The notes under the pieces: model-generated
Databases searched by the model: none
Seen by the model: the letters and a program-made list of their open reading frames with translations, nothing else
Told to the model about the DNA's origin: nothing
Shown here: positions 1 to 11,046 of the stretch, in pieces
Numbering within the stretch: position 1 is the first letter of the stretch
Layout: the number at the start of each line of letters is the position of its first letter
Translations under genes and position numbers: made by a program
Assembly (NCBI GenBank): GCA_002261195.1
Contig: MVBO01000004.1
Location: 185,746 to 249,745 of the forward strand
DNA from: Bifiguratus adelaidae
Taxonomy: Eukaryota > Mucoromycota > Endogonomycetes > Endogonales
Direction: 5' to 3'
DNA length: 64,000 nucleotides

Positions 1-1109
1 CGCTTGAAAACGCCAATCTTGAAGCCACAGCCCTGCGACGTGAACTTGACCAGACCAAGCGTGGTTATCTCGATATCGCAGAGCAGCAGGCTTCATTATT
101 ACAGCGAAACGAGGAACTACGTGAAGAGCGTGACCATGTTCGAAATCAGCTCAAAGATACATTGGAAGAGCTAGAGCGAGTTCGAGAAGATCAAGAAGTG
201 ATGATGCGACGACATCATGACCTATCACGAAGCCTTTCGGCCGCGCAAACCAAGATTAGCGAGCTCAAGAAGCTGGAAGCCAACTACTTTTCATATCTAA
301 AGTCAATTCGTGCTACGGATGATGATCTATCCACGGTCAAAACCAAGTTTAACGATCTCAAGTCTGCTATCAATCGAGCAACGTTAACCATGTCCAAGAA
401 AGCTCCTGGACCTGACAAGGCGATGGCCGTAGAGTTCTTTCGAAAGTCGTTGCTGGACACGGAGATACCGGATACCCTGGAGCTGTATCAGATCCAAATA
501 TACACTGAAAAGTTCATCGTCGACACCCTCATTAACGAAGTTTTTCGTCCACTCCATCTCGGTGTCCCAGAGATCACCTATCCTTATACCCACCTCTTGA
601 CGTTCATTCAACCTAGAAATCCACAATTCGCCACGCGGCTACGGCAACAGCTCGTTCAGTTGCTGGCGCAAACCAATGACGCAAGTATTAGACATCAAAT
701 CGAAGAGGCAAAGAAGCACCTGTGCGATTATTTATTGCAAGGTCTATCCACGATCCTGCCCGCGATTACGGCCACTGAAGGCGATCCGGCTACACCTTCA
801 AAGGAAGCCGTGACGATTGCCAAGATTGTAGACAAGGCATGCTTGCTAACCCTTGCCATCAAGGGCCAAGAAGTAGACATTGAGCCTCAAACACTGGTGC
901 CTGGAGAGACACTGTTTGAGGAACGCTTGATGGAGCTAGCTCCCAAGAGTTCTATCTCACAATTGTCGCATGACCGTGATGATCAGGATGCGGATATGGA
1001 ATCGCAAACGAGCGTCAAGGGACCACCCATCAAACTGATGATATGGCCAATCTTTATTGGTAGAGACGAAGACCACGAATTCTTGGAGAAGGGCAAAGTG
1101 TTTGTATGA
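1..1109 (+). CDS. Coiled-coil protein, possible MIEAP-like C-terminus (5' partial)
   Basis: The frame is open from base 3 and runs to the TGA at 1107-1109, so the true start lies upstream of the window. The first ~110 visible residues are a charged heptad-rich coiled coil (many Glu, Arg, Leu, Gln). A mostly helical globular region follows, then an acidic linker. The last residues, IWPIF followed by FLEKGKVFV, resemble the end of MIEAP (mitochondria-eating protein, SPATA18) domains, which typically read like VWPAL then KGEV. That family is linked to mitochondrial quality control. The resemblance is from memory and short, so the function is tentative. No intron is needed in the visible part. 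Confidence 0.55.
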   Translation, partial: LENANLEATALRRELDQTKRGYLDIAEQQASLLQRNEELREERDHVRNQLKDTLEELERVREDQEVMMRRHHDLSRSLSAAQTKISELKKLEANYFSYLKSIRATDDDLSTVKTKFNDLKSAINRATLTMSKKAPGPDKAMAVEFFRKSLLDTEIPDTLELYQIQIYTEKFIVDTLINEVFRPLHLGVPEITYPYTHLLTFIQPRNPQFATRLRQQLVQLLAQTNDASIRHQIEEAKKHLCDYLLQGLSTILPAITATEGDPATPSKEAVTIAKIVDKACLLTLAIKGQEVDIEPQTLVPGETLFEERLMELAPKSSISQLSHDRDDQDADMESQTSVKGPPIKLMIWPIFIGRDEDHEFLEKGKVFV

Positions 1110-1187
1110 ATCGTTTGCATAGATAATGAATTAAATTTCAAAGCAGTGAGACTTGTTCACCCTTTGGCACACCCTTCTTGTCTCCTC

Positions 1188-2163
1188 ATGGCATCGAATG
1201 GTGGCTCAGACCTCTTTGAAACGTATGAAAGCGAATACAATGCATTGCAGGCGGAGTTAAAGTCAAAACTGGAGGGTCAGCTCAAGGCTCAAATTGGAGA
1301 GCAACGGAAGGCGACCCTCCGAGCGGCAGAAAGAGAGGTGGAGGAAGGGGAAGAGATTGTGAGTAGGGCACGGGTGCTCATGAACGTGGTCGTAGTGGTC
1401 TATAGAGTTGGAACTAACGATTTGGTCTTGTAGCTTGGGCAGATGGAGCTCGAAGTGCTCAATTTGCCGACTTCTGCAAGGACTCGTCTGCAAGCCAAGC
1501 TACGTGGATACAAGCATGACTTTGACAAGATAAAACGGGATATTGTAAGTGGCTCTTGCTTTTGGCACTAGACGGTGCTTTTTACCCATGGTGACGATGG
1601 CTAACTCCGCGGCTTTGTGTGTCTTGGCAATAGAGACGAGCGACGACAAGTGCGCCTACAGCAGCAGAGAGGGAAGAATTGTTTGGCTTCAATGATTCTA
1701 CATCAGATTTGGACTCTACGGCCGTCGATCAACGTGCCCGTCTGCTAAGCGGTACCGATCGCTTAAATGAGAGTAGCCAACGGTTGCAAAATTCACATCG
1801 GATAGCGTTGGAGACCGAAAATGTGGGCGTTGGCGTTCTTGGCAGCTTGCGCTCGCAGCGGGAGAGTATTATGCGCACTAGAGATACGGTAGGTGAAACC
1901 ATGGCAAGTGGACAAAGGTCTAGTCTAACGTTATTTTTTGTCAGTTGTCGGAAGCCGATTCCTATGTTGACCGTGCGTCAAGGACATTGAAAGGGATGGC
2001 CAGGCGGTGAGTAGGGTATTTAGGATAGAGCTTACATCCGGTGCCTCCAGCGACTCATGCTTGGCTTATTTCTAGTATGGCAACCAACCGTATGATAACT
2101 ATAGCCATCATCCTTGTGCTCATAGCCATGATTATCTTGGTGATATGGAGCAAGTTTGGTTAG
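1188..2163 (+). CDS. VTI1: Vti1-family Qb-SNARE
   Basis: Five exons (1188-1358, 1434-1544, 1634-1888, 1945-2006, 2076-2163) give about 228 residues, the usual length for Vti1. The protein has an N-terminal helical domain starting near DLFETYESEYNAL, a SNARE helix (residues ~130-195, with LNESSQRLQ and the zero-layer region near RDTLSEADSYV), and a C-terminal membrane anchor rich in Ile, Leu and Val ending WSKFG. Vti1 is a v-SNARE for Golgi, endosome and vacuole fusion. All four introns have GT-AG ends, and translation across them is continuous. The ATG at 1188 starts the expected N-terminal domain. Confidence 0.9.
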
Positions 2164-2299
2164 ATGTAATGGTTCTGTGGATTGTATATGCATTAAAGAG
2201 ATATAATACCAACCTGCGCTCTCCTGTCTTCTGCCTTGGTTATTTATCAATCACTGGCTTTGCACTGCGCAGATCCAGTGATTTCCTTTTGTGTTTTCG

Positions 2300-5200
2300 A
2301 TGCCTGGACGAAAGAGCACGGCGGACCATGGGGAACAAGTGCCGAAACGACAGCGTATATGGGATGCTGCTAGTGAGTATCTGCAGCAGAAGAGCATTGG
2401 AAGGTATGTTGGCGGTGTGATGCGCTCTTTCCACGCGATGCTCACGGATTCGTGACATGTAGATTAATGGCATGGTCGAGTAAGGGGTACCTTGCCTTAT
2501 GCAAACAGACCACCTCGTCTGCTTCATCCGAAGCTAGCGACAGGTGAGTAGGCGCAAATGACCGCCGATGAGGAATGGTCTTGTTCATGCAAGACAGGCG
2601 CAGGACAGGATTCCGAGTCATCGACATGAGTGACTATTATGGCCAGGTCAAGGAAAGCAGTGTCGTACACATCGATACCAGCACCTCTATGGAATCAAGA
2701 TGTGACGCACAACTCAAGGAACTTCATGGGCATCATGATATTGTGCATGTACAATGGAGCCAGCAGGGGAATTTTCTTGCGACCGTGGATGAGGTCGGAC
2801 GCCTCGGCATCTGGGAGATTGGGGTATGTTGTGGATGGAGCGCGCGTGTCTAATACAAGGTACTCATGCCTTGTTTTAGGAGACACCACGACATTTGCAT
2901 CTCGTGTTTTCGCGTGATGCCAAACAGCCTATAGTGTCCTTTCTGTGGTTCCATGCAGGCCGCAAAGTAGGGTTTGCCATTTCGCAGTGACAAGCGCTGT
3001 GCTGACTTGAGTTCTAGTACACCATGCATACAGATGCGTCAGGTAATGCAGAATTTACGTTGGAGAGGCACATTGGGCCCATCAACCCCTTCGGTTTGCT
3101 CTCCTTCGCCCTCTTAGGAGCAGATGGCGAGGTAAGTGTTTAAGAACCAATATGGCAGTTGACTCACTGGAAGCAAAGCTCGTCGTCGGTTACCAACATT
3201 CGCAGCATATCTGGGATAGTTTCTCGCGACGATTGAGTAAGCCTGTCAACGTTTTGAGCGAACTATGTCCAATATCCCATGCCGACATGATGTTGCATCA
3301 AGGTACGTTAGCTATTTGCTTGTTGTGTGCGGTGATGCTCGAATATTCACATGTCTTCCAACTTGGTAGATGGTACCGTCGTGGTTGCTGCATATTGGAG
3401 CTCTTGTTCGTCACCTCCGTTGGTGGTGTACAGGGTTGAAGTTGTCTTTGGTGCGCGTCAAAAGGAAAATGGTACGTTGTAGGTTGCTCGGTAATATGAT
3501 GAGGTACTGAGAGACCTTCAAGTCATTCATCCGCGATTCAGCTTCGGTTTACCCTTATCAAGCCTCAAGGCATCAGAGGATGATCCGGAATTTGGTTTGT
3601 CGAATTTCATGTTATGCGCAAGAGAAGCGTCGATGAGCCTAGTAACTGTGACGACTTCAAAAGCGGGTAAGAGGCACAGGACGCCGAACAAAGCTGTCAG
3701 AAGCTGATATGCTCACAGAAGCAGCGGGCCGTTCAATGTTATCTGTCGTCAAACTACCAAAAGATACGAACGCTCTCAGCGCCATTGACAGCGAATACAC
3801 ACCAACGATACCCAACGATTTACAAATTGCATGCGATTCGCTCATTACCTGCGTTTCCGCCACATCTACGGGTCAATTACTTGTTGGTTTCAGGGACGGT
3901 CACGTCGAATTAGAAAAGGCACCTCTGCAAGACGACGATGCTGTTCATTTGGTAGGAGGATCGAATTCACATTCCACGCTGGGTGGTCAATTTCTCGCAC
4001 TTTCATCATCATCTCCTCAACATCAAAGTAGGTGGTTGCAGACGATGGCTTTAACCCGTACTTAATTGATGATGTAGATGCTGTCCTTGGGCTTGTGCTG
4101 TCGCCTAATGAGAGCCTCCTCGCCTCATACCACGAAAATAACAGCGTGACAAGTCACGACATTGCCGTCACTCGACAGTCCTTTGGTAGTCAAGGTAAGC
4201 CATGCTTTACCGTGCGCGCTACAACTCAACCTGCCGCCTAGGATTGGGCGCCATTCAGCACACTATCACTTATTGTTTACTTAATCAACGTACATTTGAT
4301 GACCTGACGCCATTAGTCATGTCGCTATTCCGCTCTACAAAAGCCGGTCATGGTACGTTACTAAGTCTGATACATCCAAACGGCAGGCATTGACCACACG
4401 CGTGCTCACTAGATGCTGTATGCGAATTCCTATCACAGGTGGCGAGCGAGTATGCCAACATTCTACCAAACAACGTTGCATCGTCCACAGAACTGTCGGA
4501 CGTGCCGAACTTCACCGCTTCTCGTAACATTCTCGGCTTCTGCCTGGGCGTGTTTGGACAGCTGGGCTCCGAATACCGAACAGAGTTCACATCCACATTC
4601 TCATCTTTGCAACTCCATCAGTGTTTTGAGGCATTATTGAGCGCCTGCACAAGCGATTGGACAGAAGTGGCGGACGTTCTTAGTAAGCCAACGCTTTCCA
4701 TCTCGCCATCTCTGTATTGACGTAACCTTTTAGACAATACAGAAACCTCCAGCAAGATCCTCCAATTTGACGCCGGAACCGCTTGGACATTGATTCCCGT
4801 TGCCATATGGCTCTTTGAATTTTGTGCCTGGTTCCTTCGACACGTCGTCATTTTCACCAATACCCGTACCCTCATCCAAGGACAACCACAGCGTTACCAC
4901 GGTCCGTCGCACCTGTCCTTGTTGCTGCACAAAGGCACCCGTAATTGCATGCTCTGGGCCACTCTTCTCGTCATTAAATTCACTCAATTCTTTCCCACGC
5001 TCGCCGAACAAGGAGATCAACAAGCCGTTGACGTTGCGGTGAATCTTTTAAGGCAAAAGGAGCAGGAATGCCCGTTTTCTATACCCGAATTTTGTCTTCT
5101 CTTGCGAGAAATTGGTGACCTGACAGGTGAGCTCATCCTATTAAGACAATGGAATGCAGGCACTCAATGTGCAAGTAGATGCCGATCTATACTCCAACTA

Positions 5201-5629
5201 TACCAGTGTTGGAATCCTCTTGCAATCTACTCTCTCTGACTCTGCGCTCGAAAAGTCCAAAGAAGTGATTGGCAAGCATCAATCCGTGTTTGAAGACCGT
5301 CGCCTCTTTACCACCGAAACTCTTACTGTCGATGTAGAGTTGCACGACAAGAGCGTGTTGCAAAGGGTCGACATTGTCCGCAAAACACCCCTCCCCGTCA
5401 AGGCTCAAGTTCTTCTCCAGGCACAAAAGTCAAGAGCCGAGGCCTGGGCCGAGCTTGGCCTCAAGCGATGTCACCGGTAAGTACACTGCTTGTCTTCTTT
5501 TCCTTTTCGTGTATATTTACACCTTAGCACAGCTGCAAACGCTTCTCTGCGCTCACAACCCAAGAAGGCACAGAAGCATGGTATCAAGCCTTTGCGAACA
5601 TTTGCATCTGCGGAGGAAAATGGCAATGA
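2300..5629 (+). CDS. MED16: Mediator complex subunit 16 (Med16/Sin4)
   Basis: A many-exon gene. The N-terminal half has WD40-like repeats (for example VHVQWSQQGNFLATVDEVGRL, then FSRDAKQPIVSFLWFH), and the C-terminal half is helical (DAGTAWTLIPVAIWLFEFCAW, HLSLLLHKGTRNCMLWATLL), as in Med16 tail-module subunits of RNA polymerase II Mediator. The last intron (5477-5532) joins RCHR to CKRFSAL, and the protein ends CICGGKWQ. This gives a CxxC and CxC pair typical of the Med16 C-terminal zinc-binding appendage. Internal exon edges were traced by frame continuity at most but not all junctions. The start ATG at 2300 is the first one in frame with the MPGRKST N-terminus. The stop is 38 bp from the stop of the convergent PEN-2-like gene. 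Confidence 0.8.
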
Positions 5630-5667
5630 CCTGTAAACCTACAAAACCCTATATATACACATACAGC

Positions 5668-5985
5668 TCATACACCCTTGGGTATCACTACCGTCAATCG
5701 GTCTCCAATCACTCCCCATCCTATCCGTTCATTGACAAAGACTCCAAACCATACAGCCATGATGATGAACCAAAGGACACATCCGCCCAGTGAGAGATAA
5801 AAGTCTAGTCGATGATGTCAGTCATCCTGTCGATGCACACCCTCCCCTCTTTCACACTCACATTTCTTCAACTCTCTTGAACCATCTCTTCTAGCAGACC
5901 ATAGATTCAACACGTTGATGAGCCAAAGAAAGGGCAAAAGGCAACAACCGCCAAGGAAGAGCTTTTTGGCTGTGGCCAAGTCCAT
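5668..5985 (-). CDS. PEN2: PEN-2-like gamma-secretase subunit
   Basis: Two exons (5862-5985 and 5668-5804) flank a 57-nt GT-AG intron and encode 86 residues. The first hydrophobic segment carries LGGCCLLPFLWLIN, almost the same as the metazoan PEN-2 hallmark LGG...LPFLWLVN. The second segment (FYLSLGGCVLWFIIMAVWF) is followed by WGVIGDRLTVVIPKG, matching the C-terminal WG.LGDYLSF.IP.G element required for presenilin binding. Human PEN-2 is 101 residues, so the size fits. It should sit in endomembranes as part of the presenilin protease. No presenilin, nicastrin or APH-1 gene is visible here. The start is only 14 bp from the start of the divergent uL2m gene. The call rests on motif order, size and topology. 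Confidence 0.82.
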
Positions 5986-5999
5986 ATTGTTTATTTTGC

Positions 6000-7025
6000 A
6001 TGTTTGCGCTCACATTGATTAGGGCAGTGAGATCACTCCCTGTACGGCCCGCATTGGTACGATCCTATGCGTCCACACCTTCAACGAAACCACTAGCATC
6101 GCCTATTGGCGTGGCGCTCAACGCTCATGTCACCTCATCATTCACTGCTCGAACGCAAGCTCAATTCAAGACCAAGAAACCGACAACGCCAGGAAAGCGG
6201 TGGTTGAAACGGGTGCCTCGAGACCATCTCTACAAGGGTAAAGCAGTACGATCACTCACGGTGGCGAAGCGATCCACGGGTGGACGCAATAATCACGGAC
6301 GCATCACTGTTCGGCATCGGGGTGGAGGGCACCGGCGACGGGTACGCATCATTGATTGGATGCGCAAGGAAGCGGGTGTCCATGTCGTGGAGCGACTGGA
6401 GTATGATCCAGGCAGAACGGCATGGATTGCCTTGTTGTGCCATCAAGACACGGGAAAACCTTCTTATATCGTTGCACCGCATCAACTCAAGGTGGGCGAC
6501 AAGGTGGAGAGCTTTCGATCGGTGGATCAAAAGATCTCGAGCTCTTCAGATATCACGCAGACTGTGAGCATTGATATTGGCAATTGTATGCCCCTGTCCA
6601 TGATTCCTGTCGGTACGATTGTCCACAACATCGGATTGCGCAAGAATGGACCGGCTGTCATGGCTAGAGCGGCTGGGAATTCCGCTCAACTTATTCAAAC
6701 CGGTGATGCTGGTTATGCTCAAGTACGTTTGGCCAGTGGTGAAGTGCGACGGGTTCCGGTTGAAGCGTGTGCGACGATTGGAAGCGTTTCGAATCCGGAT
6801 CATCAACACGAAAGTATGGGCAAGGCTGGTCGTATGCGATGGATGGGCTGGAGACCGACAGTGCGTGGTATGGCCATGAATGCCACAGACCATCCTCACG
6901 GTGGTGGTCGTGGTAAGAGCAAGGGTAACAAGGATCCCAGATCGCCATGGGGTGTGTTGGCCAAGGGTGGAAAAACGCGAAAGTCACCTAATCCCATGGT
7001 GGTCAAACCTCGACCAAGACGATGA
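6000..7025 (+). CDS. RML2: Mitochondrial large-subunit ribosomal protein uL2m
   Basis: A single 341-residue frame without introns. Residues 1-25 are Arg- and Ser-rich and free of acids, a mitochondrial presequence ending near SYAS. The body has the L2 RNA-binding domain (GRITVRHRGGGHRRRVRIIDW) and the conserved catalytic-core loop WRPTVRGMAMN then DHPHGGGRGKSKG, which lies near the peptidyl-transferase centre. A basic tail ends KPRPRR. No other Met lies before the conserved domain, so the start at 6000 is well supported even though it sits 14 bp from the PEN-2-like start on the other strand. Confidence 0.95.
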   Translation: MFALTLIRAVRSLPVRPALVRSYASTPSTKPLASPIGVALNAHVTSSFTARTQAQFKTKKPTTPGKRWLKRVPRDHLYKGKAVRSLTVAKRSTGGRNNHGRITVRHRGGGHRRRVRIIDWMRKEAGVHVVERLEYDPGRTAWIALLCHQDTGKPSYIVAPHQLKVGDKVESFRSVDQKISSSSDITQTVSIDIGNCMPLSMIPVGTIVHNIGLRKNGPAVMARAAGNSAQLIQTGDAGYAQVRLASGEVRRVPVEACATIGSVSNPDHQHESMGKAGRMRWMGWRPTVRGMAMNATDHPHGGGRGKSKGNKDPRSPWGVLAKGGKTRKSPNPMVVKPRPRR

Positions 7026-7109
7026 ATCAATTTTTCCTTCCTGTCTTTCTCGCTTTTTGTTTACTTTCCAACATAGAACTTGTACATTGACACCATGCAA
7101 TAGAGGTCA

Positions 7110-8380
<1,271 letters not shown>

Positions 8381-8443
8381 GTTAAAAGGAAAGACGATTG
8401 CCTTTTTGAACAAGGCCGCGTTCCTCTCACTCCTTTCTATCAC

Positions 8444-9863
8444 ATGTCTCTTTTGCCCTCACTGAGACGGTATTGCGGGCAGCGCATCGTTTCTTCCTTG
8501 AGACGACAGCAAGTTTATCGAAGCAGACTTTGGCTTGTTTCTCCGGCTGCATTTGTCTCGACCGAAGACGAAAACATATCGACCAAGGCACACCACCGGC
8601 CAGACCGGTTTGTGAACCCATGGCCTTCGTTCACCGAACACAGCTTCTGGTCCTCCTTTAAAGTCATTCCTCACTTAATGTCCTCGCCCGCCAGCAGGAG
8701 CGTCAAGTCCAATGATGTGCCTCATGTTCAAAGGGTGAATTGGGAGCGGGTGAAAGGTGCCCAAAGGCCTAAAGCCGATGGATCCGATAAGTTTGTTCAA
8801 GCAACATGGCTCGGACAGTAAGCGTCATTGATGAATATTGCCAAGTCCAGACACTGATGGGCTCGACCTTTTTCTAGTGCTTGCTTTCTGGTACAAATCA
8901 ATGGTTTCAATGTCCTCTTTGATCCCGTCTTCTCCGATCGATGCTCTCCCGTACAATTTGCAGGACCTAAGCGATACACACCACCGCCATGCGACATGGA
9001 TGACCTTCCCGATATCGATGCCGTCATCATTTCGCACAATCAGTGAGCGTAAAAGCTTGCCGCTAGGGTCTATTTCTAAATCATGCCTTGCGCATCCAGT
9101 TATGATCATATGGATACCGCGACGCTTAAATTTCTAGCTAAGCGGAACGAACAGACCAGGTTTTACGTCCCTCTAGGCAACAAACCGTAGTTCAAAGACC
9201 TCGGCCTCGCGGACGACCGTTGTGAGGAGATGGATTGGTGGGATGATCGCCAACTGACGCTTCCCAACTCGACGCGCTCGCTCAAAATCACATGTACGCC
9301 CTGTCAGCATTTCACGGGGCGCTCGGTCACTGATCGATTCAAGACCTTGTGGGCATCCTGGGCCGTTGAAGCGTTTGATGTCGTTGAAGGCAGTCTCACC
9401 TGTCGATCCAAGGTGTGGTTTGGAGGATATACCGGCTACAGATCTGTCCCATCACAGCAACGTCAGAGCAGATGCATGACGAAGAGTACTTGCAGAACCT
9501 TGAGCGCTGTCCGGCCTTTGAAGTGGGTACGCGGTTGCGTCTCATTTTCATGTCTGACATGATGTCGTAGAAATCGGCCAAAAACTTGGTCCCTTTGACC
9601 TTTCCTTGATCTCGATCGGAGCCTACACTCCGCGTTGGTTCATGTCACCCATCCATTGCTCACCCGAGGACGCTGTCCGTGTCCATGAAGACGTCAAGAG
9701 TCGTCAATCCATTGGTATGCATTGGGGAACCTGGGTTCTCACCACCGAGGAAGTGATGGAGCCTCCAAGACTGTTGTAGAAGGCTTTGAAAGCGCGCGGT
9801 CACGAACCCAATGTTTTTACAACCATAAGGATTGGGGAGAGCATGCGCGTATATCACGAATAA
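8444..9863 (+). pseudogene. NAPEPLD: NAPE-PLD-like gene with several disabling lesions
   Basis: The frame encodes an N-acyl-phosphatidylethanolamine phospholipase D of the metallo-beta-lactamase fold. Conserved segments are DRFVNPWPSF, TWLGHACFLV, FAGPKRY, the zinc motif ISHNHYDHMD (rebuilt across an intron), EMDWWDD, LWASW, PFDLSLISIGAYTPRWFM and MHWGTWVLTTEEVMEPP. Three introns still have good splice sites. Four lesions are visible. A TAG at 9188-9190 lies where the family has Trp (PLGNKP-W). The bridging metal ligand Asp of GGDTGY reads TAT, Tyr, at 9428-9430. A frame change between about 9440 and 9463 separates GYRSVP from EQMHDEEY. A second TAG at 9777-9779 lies between PPRLL and KALKARG, with the natural TAA at 9861. 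No intron of sensible size removes these. The natural product would be N-acylethanolamine lipids. A recently decayed gene is the simplest reading, and assembly errors are the alternative. Confidence 0.7.
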
Positions 9864-10060
9864 AATCCGCTTCATTGTGATGTTGGAATACAGGGCTCAT
9901 GCCCATAAGTCACCCATCCTTATAGTCGTCGTGCAGAGTGCACGGATAGATGCCTTGCCATCATTTTTGTCATTTTCGCATATACAGCGAAGCGTGGCAG
10001 AGCATCGTTTCAACTGCGCTTAAAAACACTTTCTGGGCATTTTCTTGATCCCATTGTTTT

Positions 10061-10884
10061 ATGCTGCAGGATGACAACGTAGGGAAAGGGAAGCGCGTTA
10101 CGGTTGTGACGCGCGCACAACACCTCAAGCATGTCGCGACTGGGAATGACGTGACAACAGCCTGCAAGGAAGCGTTGCGAGATTCGCTGGAAAGTCATCG
10201 GATATGGCCCATTCAAGTCTATGGGTACGGTGAGAGCAATGGACCTCACGAACGTCATAGACTAACCTTAGCGTCGGTAGATGTACAGCCAGGACGATCG
10301 TGGACATTCTCTACGCCCGCGCCGCGCAAAAGTCGACTTTATCCACTCTCTCCTAGGAACCCCACTACAGCCCATGGTTTGGCGGATCTTGACGACTTTG
10401 AGCCAAGCTACGACATTGATCAGACTCCTCCCGGTATGCCTAAACAGTCTGTGGACGAACAAGGGCTGCCTAAGGTATGCAGGAATAGCGTATCATTGCC
10501 TCTTTCATCTGACCATGCATCTAGGCGCAACAGAGCCAATCTATCGCGTATATTCAAGCATTGCTGCTCAGATACCCATCGTCAATCAGTGCATGCAGGG
10601 GTAAATGGACGATTCGAGTAGAGCAAGTCGATGCCGACAGGATGGCTCATCTTTGGGGTGGAATGGAAAGGTGGTGTCAAGAGGTCGAGATTCCCTGTAT
10701 CCATGCTATTTCAGAGGTAAGGTGGACATTTTACAAGCGTCGAATCTCAACGTGATGCATCCAGGCGAGCCAGATACATGTCTTTTGTGCGTATTTAGAC
10801 AAGGATCGAACGCGCGAAGCTTTGCAAACCTTCTTGGTCGGCATGGGATGTGGAGAAGCCGTGAAGAGTATGGTTTGGTCTTGA
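10061..10884 (+). CDS. Unrecognised protein
   Basis: Four exons give one continuous reading. Exon 1 (10061 to about 10229) is basic. Exon 2 (after the acceptor near 10280) holds FSTPAPRKSRLYPLSPR, with SP and TP sites like a Cdk-substrate linker. Exon 3 holds QSIAYIQALLLRYPSS and MAHLWGGMERWCQEV. Exon 4 holds IHVFCAYLDKDRTREALQTFLVGMG, ending SMVWS before the TGA at 10882-10884. All introns are GT-AG. The start is uncertain because the ATG sits in a context (ATGCTGCAG) that could also be a 3' splice site. The C-terminal part looks helical and globular. I do not recognise the family. Confidence 0.5.
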
Positions 10885-11046
10885 GAGGCCATGAGCTGCC
10901 ACAGGCTTCAAGTTTAAAGACATCATGTACATAGATTTATTGTCCTACATAATCATCCCAATGACTACACCGAATATACCACATTATCCCGAGTGTCTAT
11001 GTGCAGCGTGCTCTATCATGGCTGTATATTCGATAGGGCAGGGTCG

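Noticed and set aside
8444-9863. Alternative nuclear genetic code with TAG as sense
   Set aside because: TAG is the natural stop of several intact genes here (for example at 2161-2163, 44165-44167 and 53084-53086), and the same gene has a frame change and a lost ligand.
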